From Betaproteobacteria bacterium (GTDB taxonomy: Bacteria > Pseudomonadota > Gammaproteobacteria > Burkholderiales > Rhodocyclaceae), in NCBI GenBank assembly GCA_028065725.1, contig JAPTVL010000409.1:1-5069 (forward strand): a DNA stretch of 5,069 nucleotides, read 5' to 3'. Below the pieces are notes generated by a model. The model was given only the letters and a program-made list of their open reading frames with translations, ran no database searches and was not told the DNA's origin. The position numbers were made by a program, and so were the translations under genes. Every line of letters begins with the position of its first letter. The stretch's first letter is position 1. Below, piece by piece: positions 1 to 5,069 of the stretch.

Positions 1-139
1 GGCCAGCCCAGATGCTGCGCCGGTCGCTGGGGATGAATTGCTGCCGCCTGGCGCAGTGCGATAACGGCACAGCACCGGGGTTGAAGTCAGTCCAGTTTTT
101 TCGCGCGCCTCCGTCAATGACGAAGGACATGCAAGCCAT
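1..139 (-). CDS. Possible partial hypothetical protein running off the left edge
   Basis: An open frame on the minus strand starts at an ATG at 139 (a second in-frame ATG lies at 130) and stays open for 46 codons to the window edge. The visible protein begins MACMSFVIDGG and later reads FIPSDRRSIWAG. About three quarters of the codons end in G or C, which fits coding use in this GC-rich DNA better than the competing plus-strand frames do. I do not recognise the family. There is no convincing ribosome binding site: a GGA sits too close to the first ATG and rather far from the second. A plus-strand frame entering from the left edge and stopping at 62-64 is the main rival reading. This is a weak call because the fragment is short and has no homology support. 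Confidence 0.25.
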   Translation of the reverse strand, partial: MACMSFVIDGGARKNWTDFNPGAVPLSHCARRQQFIPSDRRSIWAG

Positions 140-499
140 AGTCCAGAAGCAGGCCCCAACAGAGTGTTTTCAACACAATAGGCCATAACCTGTCGGTGAG
201 ACAGGTGCTCCATAGCCACCGTTCAAGCAACCTGGTTTGATCGCTCCTATCGAGTAACGGCCACACCGCACGCCCTTGTCGCATGGAACAACCAAGCAGG
301 CGACGCCGTTGAAAAGACATTCGAGCCTTCCGTGGCGCTGATTGAAAGATCCCGAGAAGCACTGCTCAGGTCCGGTTTGGCTGCATGGTGGCGCCCCCCT
401 ATGGCAACTGATCTCGCGCAGCATGCTGCCGACTTATCGTGGCTCGGAAGCGCATTGCGCGTTTTGTAATTCGGAGTAACAGCCGGGTCTGCGAGGTGC
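140..499. other. Stretch with no recognisable gene
   Basis: I see no gene, RNA or terminator that I can support in this stretch. Several frames are open by chance on the minus strand, but their translations are rich in Cys, Trp and Arg and match nothing I know. One plus-strand frame (200-469, 89 codons and then TAA) has a somewhat protein-like translation, including ALIERSREALLRSGLAAWW. It has no start codon near its beginning and only about 59% G or C at third positions, so at best it is the remnant of a lost gene. Together with the transposase remnant that follows, the stretch looks like eroded accessory DNA. Confidence 0.4.
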
Positions 500-646
500 A
501 ACTCGCCTCTGTCGCGCAGGCTGCGTGAGAAGTGGCCTGGCGTGCGCCTGATCGTGCGCGCCGGCTCGGGGTTCTGCCGCCCGCGCGCCCTGCGGCGCTT
601 TGATGCCTGGGGCATCGACTACATCATCGGGCTACCGTGGGCATAG
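500..646 (+). pseudogene. IS1380-family transposase remnant (internal fragment)
   Basis: The plus-strand frame through 521-643 reads LREKWPGVRLIVRAGSGFCR, then RALRRFDAWGIDYIIGL, and stops at TAG (644-646). From family knowledge, this is the conserved DDE core segment of IS1380-type transposases, in which a WPxVxxxxRADSGF stretch is followed by a DYxxGLA motif. Intact transposases of this family have well over 400 residues, and only about 45 are left here. The aspartate expected in R-A-D-S-G-F, a presumed catalytic residue, is glycine (GGC in place of GAC), so the fragment would be inactive even if joined to the rest. Neither the upstream half nor terminal inverted repeats are visible nearby. 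The homology fades around position 509 on the left and 634 on the right. The family call rests on motif recall, not on an alignment. Confidence 0.7.
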
Positions 647-703
647 GCATTCGATTTCTGGAACTTGCGTGAATTAATGCACGTTTCGGCGCTTTGTATC
701 TGT

Positions 704-736
704 TGCAAGCTCGGCGGTCTGCAGGCCGGCTTGGCA
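704..736 (+). promoter_or_regulatory. Imperfect inverted repeat in the leader of the c-di-GMP gene
   Basis: TGC-AAGC-CGGC (704-706, 707-710, 712-715) can pair with GCCG-GCTT-GCA (725-728, 729-732, 734-736). This gives 11 base pairs with single-base bulges at T711 and G733 and a 9-base loop. No T-run follows it, so it is not a normal intrinsic terminator. If transcription starts upstream, it would fold in the 5' leader about 60 bases before the preferred ATG. It could affect mRNA stability or translation, or it could be chance in GC-rich DNA. Confidence 0.3.
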
Positions 737-770
737 CAATCGCTGGCATGTTGTCCCTCGCTTCTTGCGC

Positions 771-788
771 TCGAGCTTTTCGGCTCGA
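771..788 (+). promoter_or_regulatory. Small hairpin just upstream of the preferred start codon
   Basis: TCGAGC (771-776) and GCTCGA (783-788) form a perfect 6-bp stem with the loop TTTTCG. It ends 9 bases before the ATG at 798, in the place where a ribosome binding site would be expected, and no good Shine-Dalgarno sequence is seen there. It may limit ribosome access. If translation began instead at the TTG at 765, the repeat would simply be coding sequence. Confidence 0.3.
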
Positions 789-797
789 TGCAGTTCC

Positions 798-3700
798 ATG
801 TCTCGCCTGAACACCCCATCCCGAATCACAGCCTTACTGGCGCTGCCAGTAGCCATCATGTTGCTGTGGGCGATCTGGAACGAATCTTGGCAATTCCAAA
901 TCGCCAAACATGATGTGCAGGCACGCGCGCAGAGTGCGGGCCTGCAATACGCGAATCGAATCGCCAGCCGACTCGATTTGCAATTCTCGGCGCTGCAATT
1001 CATCGGCACCGCGCTGTTGCAGCCAGACAGTGCCTTGAGTGCGCCCAGCGCCAAGACAATCGAGACTCTCCGGCTCTATCTGGCTTTGCACCCAGGCCTC
1101 TATGCCTTCAATATCCAATCGCCGGATGGAAACCGGATCGTCTGGTCTACCCGTCGGCAAAGCGCCCGCCCCATCAATCCGGGGCGCGTCTTGACTCCCC
1201 TTTCGCGGAATTCGCAGTTTCTACTAGGTCAGGACCAGTATGCGCAACGCGTCCAGTCACGCGTGATCCCCATGCGCTACCGGGTTTCCGATCACCTGGG
1301 CCGAACCCAGTTTTTCGTGGGTACGCCCTACCGGATCGACCGGCTGCTGGGATATTCCGATTCTGCGCCCTGGCGCTTCCAGGTCATCGATACCCGCGAT
1401 CACAGCGTCGTCGGAATCTGGCAGCCCAGCCAGGTCGTCCAGACGGCAACACTCTCCAAGTCTGCGGCAGCAGAATTTGGCCCGGACATTGCGGTGCCCG
1501 GCTACCCCTTCACGATCAAGGCAGGATGGCCACCGGCGCTCGTCGTCCAAACTTGGCTCAAGGGAGCATGGCCGCGCTGGCTGCTCGAGGCTCTCGCCGT
1601 AACGCTTCTGACTCTGGCCGCCTGGTGGATGCGTCGTCTGTTGCGCCAGCAACAAGCCGACAGAAGCCGCCTGCGAGCTGCGGCGTACAGCGACCCGCTG
1701 ACGGGCCTGCCCAACCGCCTGGCTTTGCAGCAGCGCCTGCCCTTGGCGCTGGCGCAAGCCAAGCGCAACGGAACCCTACTGGCCGTCGGATTCATGGATC
1801 TGGATGATTTCAAACCAGTCAATGACACCTGGGGGCATGCGGCGGGGGATGCCCTGTTGCAGAGTCTGGCCAAACGCCTGCGGTCCTGCATGCGCGGAAC
1901 CGATCTGGTGGCGCGCCTGGGCGGGGATGAGTTCGTCCTGGTCTTTGAAGGGCTGACACGATCCGACGATCTCATGGCAGCGCTTCGGCGTATCCATACC
2001 GCCGTCGAACAACCCTTTGCACTTCCTGGCGGTCACCGCGCCCAGGTCGGTATCAGTCTCGGGCTAACCCTATACCCCGACGACGACTCCGACGCTGACC
2101 TGCTGCTGCGGCATGCCGATGCAGCGTTGTATGCCAGCAAACTGCACAAGATTGACCGTCCCCATTGGTGGCGGCTCTGGGGACAAGACAACCATGACAG
2201 TGATGACACGCGGATGGCGCGCAATGCGCTGCGCATCGATCCCTATGGCCCAACAGCCGCAGGATTGCTCGAATCGGCACAAGAGCATTTTGCGGCGGCG
2301 GCAGACAGTTTTGTCGGGCGTTTTTACGCCGCTGTTGCCGAGGAGCCCGAATCGACGGAGATTCTCTCGCGCCTGACTCCGGCCGAATTCTCCCACCTCA
2401 AGGCAACTCAGGCAGAACACCTGCGCAGCCTGCTGTCCGCGGATTTGACGGAAGATGTCCAGCGCCAGCGGGCTGCTCAGGTCGGCGGAATCCACGCCCT
2501 TGTTGGCATGCGATCGGCGGTCGTGGCCAAGTCATTCGGACGGTATCTGCAACTGCTGAGTCAGGTCGCTGGAAGCTTGCGTGCCCGCGCTTCGGAGCGG
2601 CAAAATCTGGTGCACATTCTGATCGGCCGATTGCAAGTCGAGCTGGAGGCCCAGGTCGAGTCCATCCAGCAGACCCACGATCAATTTCCGCAGTGGATTT
2701 TCAGACTGGAGCAACGGCTTCCGGAATGGGCGCACTGGGTCGATTTTGCGCGGGATATGCTGAATGAGGTCATCAAGCTGCCGGGCCTTTGTGCTGCCGT
2801 TTTTTACAAACCCGATGCGCAGGGACACTTCGTTTACGAATTCAACTCTGGACGCTTCGGGGACTACATGCGTTCCATCGAACGTCATGGCGTGCCACCG
2901 TTGGTGCTGAACAGGCACAGCGCCTATGGCCAATCCCCGCATCCCCGCGCCTGGCGCAGTGAGCGCATTGAAACCAACCCCAGCTATTCCAGCGATCCCC
3001 GCATGGCCCCCTGGAAAGAAGCCGCGCATGCAGTGGGCATCCGCAGTTCGGTCGCCATTCCGATCAAGGACGGGCGTGACCATATGGTGGGCGTGATCGG
3101 CCTGTATGGCTTGTATCCCGGGCAGTTCGAGAGCGCGGCGATGCACGCGTTCTTCGACAGTCTGGCGCAGGTGTGCCGCCGTTTCCTGCAAAGATCCCAA
3201 TCCTCGCGTCTGAGCCTGCCTCTTCCTGCGCAGGAGCGGAGTCATTGGCGCGAACGGCTGTTCGGCGGCGGACTGGAGATGTTCATGCAGCCGGTGGTCA
3301 ATCTGCACACGGGCAAGCCGTTCAAGATCGAGGCGCTGGCCCGCTTGCGACTGGAGGATGGGCAGTTGATCACCCCGGACCAATTCTTGTCCACATTTGG
3401 GAGCGGCGAGCTGTCCCACCTGTTCGTCCTCGGGCTGGATCAGGCGCTGTCCCAGGTTTCCCAATGGGATGCTCAGGGCCTGTCGCTCGACATCTCCATC
3501 AATCTGCCCCCCGAAGTGTTACTCGACACCGATTGCCCGCGCTGGATCGAGGACGCATTGCAGAAGCACGGCATGGCCCCGGGACGCCTGCACCTGGAGA
3601 TTCTGGAAAGCGCGGAATTCGACGATGACAAACGTCGGGATGCGGCTGTGCGAATGCTGACGGATTTGGACGTACGACTGGTCATGGATGATCTGGGCTC

Positions 3701-4100
3701 CGGCTACAGCAGTCTGCTGCGTTTGCGTACCCTGCCGTTTCATGGCGTCAAGATCGATCAGGGGCTGGTACGCGAAGCGCACAAAGATCCTCGCCGGATC
3801 ATTGGCTTCATCGGCGCGCTGGTGCGGCTGGGGAAAGGACTGGGGCTCATGGTGGCAGTCGAAGGCCTGGAGACACCAGACCTGATCGAGGCCGCGGCCG
3901 TGTTGGGTGCGGACGGGGGCCAGGGCTATGCGCTGGCCAAGCCGATGCCTGCTTCCGAGTTGCCGGACTGGGTGCGGCAGTTCCGTCTGAACATCAATCA
4001 CTCCAGCCCCCAAACGCCCCTGGGCGCAGTCGCGGCAGCTTGGCTTCGGGAACAAACCGTTCTCATCCCCCAACCCCCATCGGGAGGGCCACGGGTGTAA
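798..4100 (+). CDS. Membrane-bound c-di-GMP enzyme: periplasmic sensor, GGDEF, globin, GAF, EAL
   Basis: This gene encodes about 1100 residues predicted to make and degrade cyclic di-GMP at the inner membrane. Domains in order: transmembrane segment about 10-28; periplasmic, possibly Cache-like region 29-258; transmembrane segment 259-278; GGDEF cyclase about 292-450; haem-globin sensor about 478-600; helical linker 600-640; GAF about 640-800; EAL phosphodiesterase about 818-1062; tail to 1100. Seen directly: the GGDEF signature at 375-379 and an inhibitory RxxD site (RGTD, 366-369) exactly five residues before it. The globin has FY (Tyr510) and GGIHALVG (His566), which match the distal Tyr and proximal His of E. 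coli DosC as I recall them. EAL metal and catalytic residues are present: E845, N902, E934, D964, D965, K985, E1022 and Q1042. The ATG at 798 was preferred because it directly precedes the first membrane helix; an in-frame TTG at 765 would add 11 residues. Neither has a clear ribosome binding site. No partner gene shares its strand. Confidence is high for GGDEF, EAL and GAF, good for the globin, and low for naming the periplasmic domain. Confidence 0.93.
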   Translation: MSRLNTPSRITALLALPVAIMLLWAIWNESWQFQIAKHDVQARAQSAGLQYANRIASRLDLQFSALQFIGTALLQPDSALSAPSAKTIETLRLYLALHPGLYAFNIQSPDGNRIVWSTRRQSARPINPGRVLTPLSRNSQFLLGQDQYAQRVQSRVIPMRYRVSDHLGRTQFFVGTPYRIDRLLGYSDSAPWRFQVIDTRDHSVVGIWQPSQVVQTATLSKSAAAEFGPDIAVPGYPFTIKAGWPPALVVQTWLKGAWPRWLLEALAVTLLTLAAWWMRRLLRQQQADRSRLRAAAYSDPLTGLPNRLALQQRLPLALAQAKRNGTLLAVGFMDLDDFKPVNDTWGHAAGDALLQSLAKRLRSCMRGTDLVARLGGDEFVLVFEGLTRSDDLMAALRRIHTAVEQPFALPGGHRAQVGISLGLTLYPDDDSDADLLLRHADAALYASKLHKIDRPHWWRLWGQDNHDSDDTRMARNALRIDPYGPTAAGLLESAQEHFAAAADSFVGRFYAAVAEEPESTEILSRLTPAEFSHLKATQAEHLRSLLSADLTEDVQRQRAAQVGGIHALVGMRSAVVAKSFGRYLQLLSQVAGSLRARASERQNLVHILIGRLQVELEAQVESIQQTHDQFPQWIFRLEQRLPEWAHWVDFARDMLNEVIKLPGLCAAVFYKPDAQGHFVYEFNSGRFGDYMRSIERHGVPPLVLNRHSAYGQSPHPRAWRSERIETNPSYSSDPRMAPWKEAAHAVGIRSSVAIPIKDGRDHMVGVIGLYGLYPGQFESAAMHAFFDSLAQVCRRFLQRSQSSRLSLPLPAQERSHWRERLFGGGLEMFMQPVVNLHTGKPFKIEALARLRLEDGQLITPDQFLSTFGSGELSHLFVLGLDQALSQVSQWDAQGLSLDISINLPPEVLLDTDCPRWIEDALQKHGMAPGRLHLEILESAEFDDDKRRDAAVRMLTDLDVRLVMDDLGSGYSSLLRLRTLPFHGVKIDQGLVREAHKDPRRIIGFIGALVRLGKGLGLMVAVEGLETPDLIEAAAVLGADGGQGYALAKPMPASELPDWVRQFRLNINHSSPQTPLGAVAAAWLREQTVLIPQPPSGGPRV

Positions 4101-4155
4101 AACCGCGGGTAAATTGCCAGAATGCACCGATGGCGGATTCATCCAGTAACCTACG

Positions 4156-4455
4156 CTAACCCATCAACAGCACTTTCCCGGGGCGCTTGATCGTGCGCAC
4201 GGCACGAACGGCTTCTTGAACCCGAGACAGCGTGAAGCTACCGATCACCGGCAGCAGATCCGGATGTTCCGCGAGCATCGGCCAGAGTTCCTGTTGCGCG
4301 GCGGTCAGTTCTTCTTGCGCGGCATGGCCCAGCCAGCCGTCGATGCCGAACCCCTGCCATAGCATGTTCTTGTACAGGATGCGCGACGCCTTGAGTGTGA
4401 TCTCGCCGTCATCAAGGATGCCGTCAACCTTGCCAGCAGGTCCATTGATCGCCTC
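4156..4455 (-). pseudogene. Truncated zinc-type alcohol dehydrogenase / quinone oxidoreductase, C-terminal remnant
   Basis: The frame directly after the TetR stop codon stays open for 99 codons to a TAG at 4158-4156. It contains LDDGEITLKASRILYKN, then LWQGFGIDGWL, LLPVIGSF and, just before the stop, GKVLLMG. From family knowledge, this is the C-terminal end of a medium-chain (MDR) zinc-binding dehydrogenase of the quinone-oxidoreductase type, normally about 330 residues long and using NAD(P)H. The catalytic N-terminal domain and the nucleotide-binding GxGxxG stretch are missing. No start codon occurs in this frame until the ATG at 4365, deep within the remnant. An upstream ATG at 4445 has a good ribosome binding site but lies in another frame and would give only 46 unrelated residues. 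I infer an internal out-of-frame deletion. The alternative is an assembly error at about 4430-4445. A functional enzyme is very unlikely. Confidence 0.75.
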
Positions 4456-4458
4456 CTA
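4443..4458 (-). promoter_or_regulatory. Ribosome binding site and ATG left from the dehydrogenase gene
   Basis: On the minus strand TAGGAGG (4458-4452) is followed six bases later by ATG (4445-4443). This is close to an ideal Shine-Dalgarno sequence and spacing, and its TAG is also the stop codon of the TetR gene. The arrangement is typical of translational coupling between an upstream regulator and a downstream gene. The frame opened by this ATG is not the frame of the dehydrogenase residues and ends at 4305. The signal therefore seems to be a relic of the intact gene. Confidence 0.6.
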
Positions 4459-5069
4459 TGTTGCTTCACCCCTGCTTTGATTCCATTGGTGCGGCGCGAT
4501 CTCAAGGGCGCTTGCCGTAAACCGCTGCACGACGTCTATGAAAGCCTCACGGTCGATCGGGCGGTCCGACATGATCGCCCTATGCAGCGCTCCGTCGAGG
4601 CCGTGAAACAGGACGGACGCCACGAGTTCAACCTGCTTAACCGATCGTTTGGTTTGACGGAAATAGGAGAGGATGGCGTCGGTCAGGCGTTTCAGGATCG
4701 CTTCATCGGATTGGCGACAAAGCGCAATCGCAGCCGCATCGGCTGAGCCGTAGACGATTCGGTGCAGATAGGCATGTTCCAGGGCATGGCGAGTCAGCGT
4801 ACTCATCAGTTCCAAGATCAGGCGACCATCGCTCATTACGCGGTTTTCCTCTTCAAGCATCTTATCGGTGAGGGATGTGTACCCCACCACATAACGCTTC
4901 CACAGCTCGGCGATCACGTCGTCCTTCGACGAGAAGTACAGGTAGAACGTCCCGCGCGCGACCTTTGCCCGATCCGTAATATCGCCGATTCCGGTCCCGC
5001 TGACCCATCGCTCCAGAAATAGCGCGGATGCAGCTTCGAGGAGTTCCTCCCGCCGCACCTCAGGCGCCT
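4456..5069 (-). CDS. TetR/AcrR-family transcriptional regulator, 5' end beyond the window
   Basis: This is a DNA-binding repressor-type protein of which about 200 residues are visible. Counting from a GTG at 5058, the N-terminal helix RREELLEAASALF is followed by a TetR-type helix-turn-helix at about 22-41, with IGDITDRAKVARGTFYLYF and then SSKDDV. This matches the family pattern IxxxAxVxxGTxYxYFxSKxxL. The remainder is the helical ligand-binding and dimerisation domain, whose ligand cannot be read from the sequence. The frame stays open from the GTG to the window edge, and TetR proteins usually carry some residues before this point. The true start is therefore probably outside the window, although GTG at 5058 remains possible. 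The stop TAG (4458-4456) overlaps the ribosome binding site of the decayed dehydrogenase gene. The two were probably one operon, with the regulator controlling its own transcription and the enzyme's; the operator would lie outside the window. Confidence 0.9.
   Translation of the reverse strand, partial: APEVRREELLEAASALFLERWVSGTGIGDITDRAKVARGTFYLYFSSKDDVIAELWKRYVVGYTSLTDKMLEEENRVMSDGRLILELMSTLTRHALEHAYLHRIVYGSADAAAIALCRQSDEAILKRLTDAILSYFRQTKRSVKQVELVASVLFHGLDGALHRAIMSDRPIDREAFIDVVQRFTASALEIAPHQWNQSRGEAT

Noticed and set aside
200..469. Plus-strand frame with a somewhat protein-like translation
   Set aside because: There is no start codon near its beginning, third-position GC is only about 59%, and no family was recognised. 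It is in the same frame as the transposase remnant, but that is a one-in-three chance.
665..702. Possible sigma-70 promoter in the AT-richer patch (TTAATG...TATCTG)
   Set aside because: The spacing can be made to fit at 17 bases, but both hexamers match only about three of six consensus positions, which is not enough to call.
731..748. Possible sigma-54 promoter (TTGGCACAATCGCTGGCA)
   Set aside because: The -24-like TTGGCAC is good, but the downstream GC lies one base too far from the GG, and sigma-54 promoters have strict spacing. The -12 element is also a poor match.
765..797. TTG at 765 as the start of the c-di-GMP gene
   Set aside because: It would add only 11 residues, has no ribosome binding site, and lies before a good ATG placed directly ahead of the first membrane helix.
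2532..3464. Long minus-strand open frame (310 codons) opposite the c-di-GMP gene
   Set aside because: It lies wholly antisense to the GAF and EAL coding sequence. Its translation is rich in Gln, Arg and His and matches no family, as expected for a shadow frame in GC-rich DNA.
4101..4155. Terminator between the convergent stops
   Set aside because: Only very short GC repeats such as CCGCGG occur, with no stable stem followed by a T-run on either strand.
4305..4445. 46-residue frame opened by the ATG at 4445
   Set aside because: The start signal is good, but the translation is Arg- and Ser-rich and is only a shifted reading of conserved dehydrogenase codons, so it is not a likely functional product.

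Overview
The window is GC-rich (roughly 60%) bacterial DNA. Its codon use and domain content suggest a member of the Pseudomonadota; a sulfur-oxidising or other environmental gamma-, beta- or acidithiobacillial lineage would fit, but nothing in the sequence fixes the genus. It holds one large intact gene, one regulator cut by the right edge, and two decayed genes.

Left flank (1 to about 797): accessory, apparently eroded DNA. A weak open frame on the minus strand runs off the left edge. About 360 bases follow with nothing recognisable. At about 500-646 there is a short, stop-terminated remnant of an IS1380-type transposase in which the conserved aspartate of the R-A-D-S-G-F motif reads as glycine. 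The last 150 bases are the leader of the large gene and contain two inverted repeats.

Centre (798-4100, plus strand): one gene for an inner-membrane c-di-GMP enzyme of about 1100 residues. Read in order, it has a transmembrane segment, a periplasmic sensor region, a second transmembrane segment, a GGDEF cyclase with intact active site and inhibitory site, a DosC-like haem-globin sensor domain, a helical linker, a GAF domain, an EAL phosphodiesterase with all catalytic residues, and a short tail. The globin is wedged between the two opposing enzymes rather than placed at the N-terminus. This makes the protein the most interesting object here: one polypeptide that may sense a periplasmic signal, a haem ligand (oxygen or NO) and a GAF ligand while making and degrading c-di-GMP.

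Right flank (4156-5069, minus strand): a TetR-family regulator, cut at its 5' end by the window edge, followed directly by the C-terminal third of a zinc-type alcohol dehydrogenase/quinone oxidoreductase. A good ribosome binding site overlaps the regulator's stop codon and points to an ATG, but that ATG is out of frame with the surviving dehydrogenase residues. The dehydrogenase therefore looks like a gene that lost most of its body while keeping its start signal. The original arrangement was probably a regulator-enzyme operon. It converges on the c-di-GMP gene with only 55 bases between the two stops.
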